Origin: Thiorhodovibrio frisius
GTDB lineage: Bacteria > Pseudomonadota > Gammaproteobacteria > Chromatiales > Chromatiaceae
Reading direction: 5' to 3'
DNA: 64,000 bases
Assembly (NCBI RefSeq): GCF_033954835.1
Contig: NZ_CP121471.1
Span: 682,001 to 746,000 of the forward strand
The notes below the pieces were generated by a model, which worked only from the letters and a program-made list of their open reading frames with translations, was not told the DNA's origin and did no database searches. The first letter of the stretch is position 1. Every line of letters starts with the position of its first letter. A program made the position numbers and the translations under genes. Positions 6,409 through 18,303 of this stretch are shown in pieces.

Positions 6409-7365
6409 TCACGGGTTTTTCTGGCGATATCCCTGCGCAATGACCTCGGCCGCCTGTAGCAACTCGAGCCCACCACAGCCCCAGCCGTTGGCAGGCAGGC
6501 CGATGCTGGGGGTGTTGGTGAGCAGAGAACGCAGCAGCGGATGCCGGGCGACGCCGGAAGCCTGTATTGGCTGATCCTGGTCGAAATAGCCGAGCAGGAA
6601 AAGATCGGGCGGCGCCAGGACGAGACGCTCGAGCGGGAGCTGACCCCAGCCACGGATGCCCTGCTCGCTGGCGAGGTTGATCAGGCCCAGGCGCTGGATG
6701 AGATCATCGACATAGGTGCCGCTGCCGGCTGTGCCGCCGTTTGGGCGCAAATACAGGGCACGTTGGATCTCTGTCGTTTTGCCTGTCTCTTTGTCTGGCT
6801 GCGCGCTGCGCTGATAGGCCGACATCTGCTCGGCCAGCGCTTTCATGCGCGCATCTGTGGCTGCGGTGACTTGCCGGGCCTTTTTCGCGCGGCCGATGCG
6901 CTCGCCGATTTGTCGCGCGCTTTTCAGTGCATCTTCCCAATCGCCGGGATAGGGGATCTCGACGATTTCAACCCCCTGGCGAGCGAACAGTTTAGCGTGG
7001 CGCTGACCGCCCCAGCCGGCATAAGCCAGCACCAGATCGGGCTTTAGTGTCAGCAATTCCTCGATGCTGCCGCGATGGCTGGGATAGGCCTGCGCCTGCG
7101 CGGCAAGCTCGGTTTGCTCCAATCCCTTGCTCTGGCGCGATAAGGCCAGCACTTGCTCTGGCGCGGCCAGGCGCAGCACTAACAAATCGGCGCACAGGTT
7201 GGTGCTGGCCAAGGTTGGCAAATCGCGCGCAGTCTCGGCGCTTGCGGGCGCCACAAGGACGCTGATTAGCAGCGCAATGATGCTGGGTGCTTGTCGGGCG
7301 GCCTTTGGCGTAGATAAGCTCCACGCGCGAGCCTTCTGCTTGATGATGTTCGAGGTCTGTGCCAG
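6409..7365 (-). CDS. btuF: Cobalamin-binding periplasmic protein (BtuF-like); start codon non-canonical
   Basis: Periplasmic substrate-binding protein of the helical-backbone (BtuF/FhuD) type. Seen: LPTLASTNLCADLLVLRL, then SHRGSIEELLTLKPDLVLAY and a C-terminal NTPSIGLPANGWGCGGLELL. The first standard start, GTG 7254, falls inside the signal peptide: upstream in-frame codons encode a basic stretch and SIIALLISVLVAPASA with an AxA cleavage site before ETARD. No ATG, GTG or TTG exists in that frame back to beyond 7380. A CTG at 7365 follows AGAGGA by 6 nt and is the best candidate. Otherwise a frameshift or sequencing error must be assumed. It delivers B12 to the BtuCD-type transporter encoded downstream. 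Confidence 0.82.
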   Translation of the reverse strand: MAQTSNIIKQKARAWSLSTPKAARQAPSIIALLISVLVAPASAETARDLPTLASTNLCADLLVLRLAAPEQVLALSRQSKGLEQTELAAQAQAYPSHRGSIEELLTLKPDLVLAYAGWGGQRHAKLFARQGVEIVEIPYPGDWEDALKSARQIGERIGRAKKARQVTAATDARMKALAEQMSAYQRSAQPDKETGKTTEIQRALYLRPNGGTAGSGTYVDDLIQRLGLINLASEQGIRGWGQLPLERLVLAPPDLFLLGYFDQDQPIQASGVARHPLLRSLLTNTPSIGLPANGWGCGGLELLQAAEVIAQGYRQKNP

Positions 7366-7385
7366 GTCTAATCCTCTGCTATTGG

Positions 7386-7598
7386 TCAGGCCGCTTGCCG
7401 AGCTTGTGTACTCGGGTTAGGAATGGGGTCTCCGGATTTGCGGCAAGCGTCGATCCAAGCGGTCATGGCGGGCTCGATTTCGCGCGCGGCCTCGGTTTGC
7501 GTTTTTCCCCAGGCGCTGCAACCGGGTAGATCCGGAACAGTGGCGATGTAGCCGTCGTCCTCGTCGCTCCAGAAAATCTCGATCAAGTAATGGGGCAT
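7386..7598 (-). CDS. hicB: HicB-family antitoxin
   Basis: 70 residues, starting MPHYLIEIFWSDEDDGYIATVPDLPGCSA, the standard HicB partial RNase-H-like fold, followed by GKTQTEAAREIEPAMTAWIDA and a short tail. The usual C-terminal DNA-binding domain of longer HicB proteins is absent, so self-repression is uncertain. It lies 4 nt after hicA on the same strand, the normal order for this type II system in which HicB masks the mRNA interferase HicA. The pair sits between metH and btuF, within genes for B12 use and uptake. Confidence 0.87.
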   Translation of the reverse strand: MPHYLIEIFWSDEDDGYIATVPDLPGCSAWGKTQTEAAREIEPAMTAWIDACRKSGDPIPNPSTQARQAA

Positions 7599-7602
7599 CG
7601 AC

Positions 7603-7842
7603 CTATCCTCCGTACTTGTCGATCATTACAATCAACTGACGTGCCTGATACGCAGGAATCAGGCCGTCGCAATTTTGAAAGTTTAGCTGCATGGGTTCCC
7701 GAGGGCGCTTAAACACCCGATGGGAGCCTTGGCCACCCTCGTGGATAAAGCCGAGCGAAACCGCGATTTGGCATGCGTCGTCGAAACGAACTGCTTTGGG
7801 ATTCTGTCTGACGGCAGCAAGTCGCTTTTCCTTTCGAGTCAT
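7603..7842 (-). CDS. hicA: HicA-family mRNA interferase toxin
   Basis: 79 residues from ATG 7842. The double-stranded RNA-binding-like HicA core is visible: VRFDDACQIAVSLGFIHEG, then GSHRVFKRP with the catalytic histidine in GSHRVF, and LIPAYQARQLIVMIDKYG. About 18 residues precede the core (KEKRLAAVRQNPKA), a leader common in one HicA subgroup. The toxin cleaves mRNA when free of HicB. The gene begins 17 nt after the metH stop, which makes cotranscription with metH likely; no terminator is visible between them. Confidence 0.85.
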   Translation of the reverse strand: MTRKEKRLAAVRQNPKAVRFDDACQIAVSLGFIHEGGQGSHRVFKRPREPMQLNFQNCDGLIPAYQARQLIVMIDKYGG

Positions 7843-7858
7843 GATCCCAGCTCAAGGT

Positions 7859-11629
<3,771 letters not shown>

Positions 11630-11848
11630 AAGTATATTTTGCGGAGGATTTCTGGCGCTGGATTCTTGGCGCTGTATTGTCTTGGGCTGGGCCAATCAGG
11701 ATGGTCCAAAGAGGCTGGGCGGATGCGGCTAGTCGTCAGGCGCAAGAGCCAATGCCGGAGCGAATGGTGCTCGGCTCAATGACGCTCGGTTGTGGCGCGC
11801 AGCCATGAGGCGCAGGGGTCTTGCAATGGCGGCGCGGGGAATGAAGCC

Positions 11849-11924
<76 letters not shown>

Positions 11925-12235
11925 GGTCGATCTTGTCGGGCGGGGTAATTAACGAAGGCTCCCGAACAAGCCTAACCTGTGCAGGCTTGCTCCGCAAGAA
12001 GGGCTGGGTTAATTACTCGAAAAGTATGCGGTTATCGCGTGATTGCGTTGGAGAAAAACCTCGTAACGCAAGGGTTGCGCAATATTTGTTGTCGCTCCTG
12101 CCATCAGTCGGGATCGTGGCGGCGCGGCGAACGCCCATGGTCCCGGCCACCCGGGAGAGAGAATCCGCGCTGTTTTTCGCGAAACAACAGCGTTTTTGTC
12201 CGGTGGGCGGGACCATGAACATTGGGGCCAAGGCG
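11925..12235. other. Gene-free stretch with one weak hairpin
   Basis: No supportable gene lies between the tRNA-Ala and the DUF882 gene; short frames here have no recognisable content. At 12167-12191 CGCTGTT and AACAGCG form a 7-bp stem, followed on the plus strand by TTTTT, a weak terminator-like shape. No plus-strand gene precedes it, so its role is unclear. The tRNA promoter probably lies just above 11924, but no convincing -35 box is seen. Confidence 0.4.
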
Positions 12236-12763
12236 TCAGACGCCCCAGTGGCGAACCTGCCCGGTGTCGATGTGGACAAAATCGGATTTCGGGTAATAAC
12301 CCACACCGCCGCGGCCGAGTTGCAGCGCTGTTTTGCAGACGACGGATGTCGGGGTCTCGGCCAGGCGGATGTCGAGGGCGCGACCGCTCATGTGGAGACT
12401 GCGTTTGGCGACGCCGCCGGAGGTGCGTCTCAGCATGGCGTTGGTGTGGGGGGAGCGGTAGCCGCTGATGATCTGAAAGAGTGCGCCTTCGCCGTCGAGT
12501 CGCTGTTGCACGTCGTAAAGGGTGTCGAATAGACGCGGATCGATCTGTGTTTTATCGCCCGTACGGAAATCCTTCAGAAATTCGTTGAGTCGTGCCAGAG
12601 CGCTGCGATGGTAGTAATTGCCGGTACGGTAGTCGATGTCCAGGTGTTCCTCTGTGTGCAGGTGATGTAGACGCAGGCACCGGACCTGAGGGCGTTGCTT
12701 GGCGGCCAATACTGGTGTGACCGCTGTAGACAGTGCGAAGCCTAAGAAATATCGACGGTTCAT
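12236..12763 (-). CDS. DUF882 / YcbK-like M15-family peptidoglycan endopeptidase, exported
   Basis: 175 residues from ATG 12763, preceded by GGAGAGAG. The N-terminus MNRRYFLGFALSTAVTPVLA carries paired arginines ahead of a hydrophobic core, compatible with Tat export, as in E. coli YcbK (MepK). The peptidase domain has the zinc pattern of the LAS/M15 fold: HMSGRALD (H-x6-D) and a later histidine in DFVHIDTGQVRHW. FQIISGYRSPHTN is also characteristic. It probably cleaves peptide cross-links in peptidoglycan during growth. It is divergent from the lytic transglycosylase gene, which suggests but does not prove a shared cell-wall role. Confidence 0.85.
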   Translation of the reverse strand: MNRRYFLGFALSTAVTPVLAAKQRPQVRCLRLHHLHTEEHLDIDYRTGNYYHRSALARLNEFLKDFRTGDKTQIDPRLFDTLYDVQQRLDGEGALFQIISGYRSPHTNAMLRRTSGGVAKRSLHMSGRALDIRLAETPTSVVCKTALQLGRGGVGYYPKSDFVHIDTGQVRHWGV

Positions 12764-13266
12764 TTTGCTCTCTCCATAACACATTTGGGCGCCCGGGTCT
12801 GGTAACCCCTCTCCGCTCAGCGGCATTTCAGCCCAGCACCGGCCCTGCGGGGACTCTTTGCGCGATCAGGTGATCGAAGCAGCTGGTCCAGGTGAGAACC
12901 GACGCTGACGGGCGCTGAAGTGCAGTGCCGCAGCTTGATTGGTGGTTGACCTTTGGCGATTAACCTCTAAACTTACTTAACAAGTGGTGCCAACTTGCTA
13001 GTCTAAAAGAATTTATCTAACCGATGGCTGAAATAATAGCATAAAGATGGAAAACCGGGGCGCTGAAGTCCCGATGAAATTCGCTACCGTTCGTCGGTTT
13101 CTCATCCTACGGCGGGGCGCGAGAATCATTGTGCCCAGGGTGAGTTTTTCACCCACATCAAGGGCGCAAAGGCTGCCTGCGGCGAGTGGCTTGGCCGCGC
13201 GCTCAGCAGGCAGGATGTCATCGAACCGCCGGGTCTGGCGGAAAACTGTTTCCTACGGGAGGACAG
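12764..13266. other. Divergent intergenic region, 503 bp
   Basis: It separates the DUF882 gene from the lytic transglycosylase gene. The middle part (12940-13040) is AT-rich and contains the candidate plus-strand promoter listed separately. The remaining 230 bp before the transglycosylase gene would be an unusually long leader. Open frames in it have no family resemblance and I do not call a gene. Confidence 0.5.
12946..12973 (+). promoter_or_regulatory. Candidate sigma-70 promoter for the lytic transglycosylase gene
   Basis: TTGACC at 12946-12951 and TAAACT at 12968-12973 are separated by 16 nt in an AT-rich patch. The coding start is nearly 300 nt downstream, so the assignment to that gene is tentative. 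Confidence 0.35.
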
Positions 13267-14031
13267 ATGCACAATCGAGTTTTGCTGATGCTGATGACCG
13301 CCAGTGCTGCCGCAGCTGCTGCCACAGCTGTGCCTTCTGTGATGGCGGACGTGTTCAAATATGTCGATCGTGCCGGCAATGTGGTGTTTTCCGACAAGCC
13401 TCTGGAGAAAGCCGGGCTCACGCTCGAGTGGACGCGCGCTGGTAAGACCCTGGTGGCGGAAAACCGCGAGCAGTCGGAACAGTTGCGCGAGCGCCGACGC
13501 GAGGCTGCGGCCAGATTGCAGGCAAGCCTGGCGCTGAAGCGCCATCAGTGGTTGGGCCGCTCGCCACTGTGGGGCTCTCCGACAGGAGCCTTGACCAGCC
13601 CCAAGCCCAATGCGTCCCTGAAAGACCGGCGTGCGCACTACCGGGCGCTGATCGATAACACCGCCCGCGCGCATCAGCTCTGGCCCGAACTGCTGCACGC
13701 GGTGGTCCGCACCGAATCGGCCTATCGCGCCGACGCTCAGTCGTCCGCTGGAGCCTGCGGTTTGATGCAGCTGATGCCCGGCACGGCCGAGCGTTTCAAG
13801 GTGCGCAATATCTGGGATCCGGCCGAAAATTTGCAGGGAGGGGCGACCTATTTGCGCTATTTGCTGAATTTGTTCCACAGTGATCTGCGTCTTGCGCTGG
13901 CGGCCTATAACGCGGGTGAGAACGCGGTGAAACGCTACGGCAATAGCATCCCCCCGTATCCTGAAACCCAGGATTATGTCCGCAAGGTATTACGATTTTT
14001 GCATGCCGAACGCCAGGCGTTTCGTTCCTGA
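13267..14031 (+). CDS. Lytic transglycosylase (SLT domain) with DUF4124-like N-terminus, exported
   Basis: 254 residues from ATG 13267, preceded by GGGAGG. The signal peptide is followed by a short DUF4124-type domain (ADVFKYVDRAGNVVFSDKP), a linker and an SLT catalytic domain: VRTESAYRADAQSSAGACGLMQLMPGTA contains the catalytic glutamate, followed by LQGGATYLRYLL, LRLALAAYNAG and YPETQDYVRKV. It cuts the glycan strands of murein in the periplasm, releasing 1,6-anhydromuramoyl products. An earlier in-frame codon at 13186 would put unrelated residues in front of the signal peptide. Convergent with the DUF1631 gene. Confidence 0.9.
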   Translation: MHNRVLLMLMTASAAAAAATAVPSVMADVFKYVDRAGNVVFSDKPLEKAGLTLEWTRAGKTLVAENREQSEQLRERRREAAARLQASLALKRHQWLGRSPLWGSPTGALTSPKPNASLKDRRAHYRALIDNTARAHQLWPELLHAVVRTESAYRADAQSSAGACGLMQLMPGTAERFKVRNIWDPAENLQGGATYLRYLLNLFHSDLRLALAAYNAGENAVKRYGNSIPPYPETQDYVRKVLRFLHAERQAFRS

Positions 14032-14104
14032 TGGCTGAGCCTGGCCGGCTTACCCTGAGTCAGATGGATTCGTTCACCAGCCTGGCTGGGACTTTTTTAT
14101 CAAG

Positions 14105-16351
14105 TTAGGCTGGCGACGACCCCGCGCTGCTGTGCTTTGCCGCAGCGGCTGGCTGCTCAGGTGGGGGTTTGAGGTTTTCCGGCGGGGCAACCACGCGGGC
14201 ACGGCCGCTGAGCATGGCTTTAGCCAGGTCTTCGAGGCCGCGCATTTCCGTCTTGCTACCGGCTTCATCGACGAACAGATAGGTTGATGTCAGCGGACTG
14301 ATCCACGACAGCTGAATGCGGCGGCCCTCGGTTGCGCCGTCCCCGAAGGGCGAGTCGAGTTCAAACCAGGTGCCGGATTTGGTCTTGCGCAGCTCGTCGA
14401 TCATCGCCTGCAGAGCATCCTCGGAGACTCCGGTAGGCGGGTGTTGATTGCTCTCCTCCTCAATGCTCGGGCTGCCGTCAAAGTGACTGGATGGCAGGCT
14501 GCCCGGACGCATCGGGCGGCCGGCGGGAGGGCGTGACGGCAGCTCCTGGCCGCGACGCAGTTGCTCGCGCACTCCAAGAGGATTGGCCAGCAGGTTGTCG
14601 AGTGCGGCCAGACTTGCCCGGTTGTGACTGCCGAGGCGCTGGGCACCGTTGGCGACGCGCTGGCGTAATCGCGGTAGCTCAGCGATGCGCGTGCGCAGGG
14701 CGGCGCCGGTGACGCGCGGATCGAAGACCTCCACCAGGCGGCGTGCGGTGTCGAGCGCCTCTTGCCAACTCGGGCTGTCTGGCCCCTCGTCGCGATGCTG
14801 ACGCACCAGGGTCAGTAGCTCTGTCCAGGTGGTGTCGAGGAACACCCGCACCAGGCGCGGAACGGAATAGGGTCGCAGCAGCTCAAGGATGGCCCCACGC
14901 GCCTGATGCCGCGCTGCGCGCGCCACGGCTTGGTCGCGTTGAAGATCGCGGCAGCGACGTTCCGTCGGGTAGCCCGATTGAGACAGTGCGCGGCTTTGTC
15001 CATGCAGATGGTCGAGTAGCGCATCGAATGGCGGTGGTTCGCCCTCCGGGGTGTCAAGAATTCGCTCGACGATCTCGCGCAGGATTGGCAGCGCACCCTG
15101 GTGCGGATCGGATTCGTCAATCCAGAAACTGCCAGCCTCCACGCATTCATCAAGCAATAGGCGTGCGGGGTGACCGCCGTCGCGCACCAGGCTGATGTCG
15201 ATGATTGCCGCTTTCAGATAGGGTATTTGCAATTGCGCGAGTGCGGCCTTGGCCGTCGCGGGCAAGCCGGGTGTGTCGAACATCTGCGCGAATAGCCGCT
15301 CAATGGTGCCAATCAACTCGGGGTCGCGGACATCGGCGCTGGCCTTGTTGAGTTCGCCGATGGCAATGCGCTCGGGGCGGGTTCCCGGCGGCAGCGGAGC
15401 GGTCTGTGCCCCCTCGGTTGAATGCGCAATGTTTTTCAGAAAGCTCTGCAGAGGCGAATGCTCGTGGGAGCTGCGGCCAATCTTCTGGTGACTGTCCGAT
15501 GATTCGGGAATCAGATCATGTTCACCGGCGTTCATGCTGGCCTGGCTGGCGGCGGCCAGCTCAAGCAAATCGCCCACCAGCGCCTGATGCACTGCATCAT
15601 GATCATCCGGGTCGGGAAGGTGGCGCAAATTGGCGCCGAGCTGCGCGTTCTGCTGGCGCGAGCGGCGTAGATTGACCGGGCGGGTCTTGGGCAGGATTCC
15701 GGCATCGCGCAGGATGTCGTTGAGCACGCGGTAGAGTGCGGCGGCTGACCAGGTGACGCGGTGATGAAAGAGCGCGTAGAGCACCGCTTTTACGCGGATA
15801 TCAAAGTCTTTTTCGGCAATGGCGGCGCGAAAGCTGTGGGCCAGATGATGCGGGCCAGCGGGGATTTCGTCATCGCGCAATTTGCCGCCACCGGCAATGA
15901 CGGCAAGGCGCTGGCTGAGGGCGTAGAGCTCGGGAAAGCAGCGTGCATTGGTGCGGATGATCAGATTTTTGATCGCCAGCGCCTCGCTGTCACGGGCAAA
16001 GGTTTGGATTTCCCGGTCATCGGCCCCGAGGATGTCAGCTTGCGGCAGCCAGGGGCGAGGTTCTGCACGTCCATGGGTGAAAAAGTGGGTCAGGCCCTGG
16101 TCGATGGCGTCCTGAAAACGCAGGCTGATTGCCGGCTGGTCCTCTTCGAGCTGCGCGGCAGCGTCGAAAAACAGGCTTTGTGCCAGGTCGCTACCGACCA
16201 CCTCGGCAAAGCCGAGCAGCGATGGACCCGCCGACCCGAACAAGGCGCCCAGGCGCCGCTCGCAGAAGGTCAGCACCTGCGCGCGATAGGCGTCGATGGC
16301 CGCCTGGACGCGCGCGCGGTCGATACTGGCTTTGGGTTTTAAGCGGAGCAT
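14105..16351 (-). CDS. DUF1631 family protein
   Basis: 748 residues, all soluble by appearance. Conserved DUF1631 stretches include LSLRF-type helices near the start, FHHRVTWSAAALYRVLNDIL around residue 220, a long helical middle and a C-terminal beta-rich module beginning GTWFELDSPFGDG and containing LSWISPLTSTYLFVDEAG. The C-terminal module resembles PilZ-like folds, so nucleotide (c-di-GMP) binding is possible, but I see no complete RxxxR and DxSxxG pair. Biochemical function is not established by sequence alone. The ATG at 16351 fits; the next gene upstream begins about 30 nt away on the same strand. Confidence 0.75.
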   Translation of the reverse strand: MLRLKPKASIDRARVQAAIDAYRAQVLTFCERRLGALFGSAGPSLLGFAEVVGSDLAQSLFFDAAAQLEEDQPAISLRFQDAIDQGLTHFFTHGRAEPRPWLPQADILGADDREIQTFARDSEALAIKNLIIRTNARCFPELYALSQRLAVIAGGGKLRDDEIPAGPHHLAHSFRAAIAEKDFDIRVKAVLYALFHHRVTWSAAALYRVLNDILRDAGILPKTRPVNLRRSRQQNAQLGANLRHLPDPDDHDAVHQALVGDLLELAAASQASMNAGEHDLIPESSDSHQKIGRSSHEHSPLQSFLKNIAHSTEGAQTAPLPPGTRPERIAIGELNKASADVRDPELIGTIERLFAQMFDTPGLPATAKAALAQLQIPYLKAAIIDISLVRDGGHPARLLLDECVEAGSFWIDESDPHQGALPILREIVERILDTPEGEPPPFDALLDHLHGQSRALSQSGYPTERRCRDLQRDQAVARAARHQARGAILELLRPYSVPRLVRVFLDTTWTELLTLVRQHRDEGPDSPSWQEALDTARRLVEVFDPRVTGAALRTRIAELPRLRQRVANGAQRLGSHNRASLAALDNLLANPLGVREQLRRGQELPSRPPAGRPMRPGSLPSSHFDGSPSIEEESNQHPPTGVSEDALQAMIDELRKTKSGTWFELDSPFGDGATEGRRIQLSWISPLTSTYLFVDEAGSKTEMRGLEDLAKAMLSGRARVVAPPENLKPPPEQPAAAAKHSSAGSSPA

Positions 16352-16363
16352 GGGGCCGGGAGG

Positions 16364-16582
16364 TCAATCCTCGCCAATCACACGCTCATCGCGCGGGGTG
16401 GAAAGCAGCTTCTCGGCTTCTCCCTGCTGATTGGCGAAGATCAGGCGGAACTCGCCGGTGTCCTCGGGGGAGCTCTTGCCGCGTAGGTCGCGTACCAGGG
16501 TGCGGGCGTCCTGATAGCGTTCTTTGGTGTCGATATAGGTCAGTTGCCGATTGGACGAGACCTTGTAGACGAAATAGGGCAT
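16364..16582 (-). CDS. Small conserved hypothetical protein
   Basis: 72 residues from ATG 16582: MPYFVYKVSSNRQLTYIDTK, then a helix KERYQDARTLVRDLRGKSSPED, a strand EFRLIFANQQGEAEKLL and an acidic end. Composition and codon use look coding. The pattern of a short basic/acidic protein lying 12 nt upstream of the DUF1631 gene suggests cotranscription. I recognise it as the kind of small protein conserved in sulfur-oxidising gammaproteobacteria but cannot assign a function. A longer start at 16636 adds a cysteine-containing leader and has no better ribosome binding site. Confidence 0.65.
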   Translation of the reverse strand: MPYFVYKVSSNRQLTYIDTKERYQDARTLVRDLRGKSSPEDTGEFRLIFANQQGEAEKLLSTPRDERVIGED

Positions 16583-16811
16583 GGTGGCCGTTCCCGATGC
16601 AGAAGCGAAAAAGATACGGATGCGACAGCGTGGCACAGACTCACTGGGCAGCCGTCAATCGACCAGTGGGACGATGCCGGGCGGTGGCTGGCGCTCGCGC
16701 TGTTTTGTCGCAGAACCGATTTTAAATTGCAAGGATACTCCGCAGCGGCGTCGCTGGCGATCTTGCCCTGACCGCTGGTTACCCGCGCCAGCCAGTGGTG
16801 GGTGCCAGTTT

Positions 16812-16839
16812 TTGTTGAGCAGGGCTTTTGGACTATGAT
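16812..16839 (+). promoter_or_regulatory. Candidate sigma-70 promoter for metY
   Basis: TTGTTG at 16812-16817, a 16-nt spacer and TATGAT at 16834-16839 lie about 105 nt before the metY start. The leader in between contains no SAM or SAH riboswitch that I recognise. Confidence 0.42.
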
Positions 16840-16944
16840 TCTTCGCGGACTCGGTCACCAAAGAATGTGAGCAGTTCATCCGCGCCTTGTCAGGCGATCA
16901 TAGAAAATCAGAAGCAAAAAGTGCACAGGGGGAGAGGAAGAATT

Positions 16945-18231
16945 ATGCATATCGAAACATTGTCCATTCATGCGGGCTTCGAGCCCGATCCGACCACCAA
17001 GTCGGTTGCCACACCCATTTACCAGACCACCAGTTACGCTTTCGACGACACCCAGCACGCGGCGGATTTGTTCGACCTGAAGGTGCCGGGCAACATCTAT
17101 ACCCGCATGATGAACCCGACCAGCGACGTGCTGGAAAAACGCGTCGCTGCCATGGAGGGCGGTGTGGGCGCGCTGGCGCTGGCCTCCGGCATGTCGGCGG
17201 TGACCAACGCTATTTTGACCATTGCGCAGGCCGGCGACAATCTCATTGCCACCTCAACGCTCTATGGTGGCACCTACAATCTGTTCGCCCACACCTTGCC
17301 GCGTTTAGGAATCGAAGTGCGACTGGTGGCACCCAATGACATCGATGCCATGGCCGCGCAAATCGACGCGCGCACGCGCGCAGTGTTTTGCGAGACCATC
17401 GGTAATCCTGCTGGCAATGTGGCAGATCTGCGGCCGATTGCCGACATGGCTCACGCTCAGGGCGTGCCAGTCATTGCCGATAACACAGTGCCCACGCCCT
17501 ATCTGTGCCGTCCGTTCGAGCATGGCGCAGATATTGTTGTGCATGCACTGACCAAATACATGGGCGGACATGGAACCACCATCGGCGGGGTGCTGGTCGA
17601 CAGCGGTCAGTTCCCTTGGGCGGAGCATGCCGCGCGCTTTCCAATGCTCAATGAGCCGGATGTGTCCTACCACGGCGTGGTTTATACCGAAGCCGTAGGC
17701 GCCGCAGCCTACATTACGCGCGCACGGGTAGTGCCCTTGCGCAACATGGGCGCGGCCATTTCGCCCTTTAATAGCTTTCTGATTTTGCAGGGTGTCGAGA
17801 CCCTGCCGGTGCGCATGGACCGCCACTGCGAGAATGCGCTGGCGGTGGCAGAGTATCTGCGCGATCACCCCAAGGTGGCCTGGGTGCGCTATGCCGGCCT
17901 GCCGGACAGCCCGGATTATCCGCTGGTGCAAAAGTACATGCGCGATGCGCGTGCGAGTTCTATCCTGTCGTTCGGGATTCGCGGCAGTTCCGGCGATGGA
18001 CGCGCCGCCGGGGCGCGTTTTATCGATGCGCTTCAGCTCGTGGTGCGCCTGGTGAATATCGGCGATGCCAAGACGCTCGCCTGCCATCCGGCAACCACCA
18101 CCCATCGCCAGCTCTCGCCCGAGGAACTTAAAACGGCCGGGGTATCGGAAGATCTCGTGCGCCTGTCAATCGGTATCGAGCATGTCGATGACATCGTCGC
18201 CGACCTGGACCAGGCGTTGGCAGCTGCTTAA
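16945..18231 (+). CDS. metY: O-acetylhomoserine sulfhydrylase (aminocarboxypropyltransferase)
   Basis: 428 residues from ATG 16945, with a GGGGGAGAGGA run upstream. PLP-dependent Cys/Met metabolism fold: N-terminal LSIHAGFEPDPTTKSVATPIYQTTSYAF, the EGGVGALALASGMSA segment, DNTVPTPYLCRPFEHGAD, and the PLP lysine in HALTKYMGGHGTT. It makes homocysteine directly from O-acetylhomoserine and sulfide, which suits a sulfide-using organism; MetH in the same window then methylates homocysteine. The ACxP and TTHRQL motifs near the C-terminus (LACHPATTTHRQLS) match MetY rather than MetB/MetZ. Monocistronic, convergent with glnD. Confidence 0.92.
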   Translation: MHIETLSIHAGFEPDPTTKSVATPIYQTTSYAFDDTQHAADLFDLKVPGNIYTRMMNPTSDVLEKRVAAMEGGVGALALASGMSAVTNAILTIAQAGDNLIATSTLYGGTYNLFAHTLPRLGIEVRLVAPNDIDAMAAQIDARTRAVFCETIGNPAGNVADLRPIADMAHAQGVPVIADNTVPTPYLCRPFEHGADIVVHALTKYMGGHGTTIGGVLVDSGQFPWAEHAARFPMLNEPDVSYHGVVYTEAVGAAAYITRARVVPLRNMGAAISPFNSFLILQGVETLPVRMDRHCENALAVAEYLRDHPKVAWVRYAGLPDSPDYPLVQKYMRDARASSILSFGIRGSSGDGRAAGARFIDALQLVVRLVNIGDAKTLACHPATTTHRQLSPEELKTAGVSEDLVRLSIGIEHVDDIVADLDQALAAA

Positions 18232-18303
18232 GACCGTCATCGCACCGGCCAGTTTTAGCCTATTCATCCCTGTGATTTGCGCTAAGCACCCGTTGAGAAA
18301 CGG

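Noticed and set aside
11630-11848. SAH or cobalamin riboswitch ahead of metH
   Set aside because: Looked for paired GC stems with the conserved cores by eye and found none; a covariance-model search would be decisive.
12167-12196. Hairpin followed by TTTTT on the plus strand
   Set aside because: Only 7 bp and no plus-strand gene upstream to be terminated; the T-run faces away from the DUF882 gene.
13047-13445. Plus-strand frame of 132 codons ahead of the lytic transglycosylase
   Set aside because: Arg/Ser-rich translation, overlaps the well-supported transglycosylase start with its GGGAGG site; no family resemblance.
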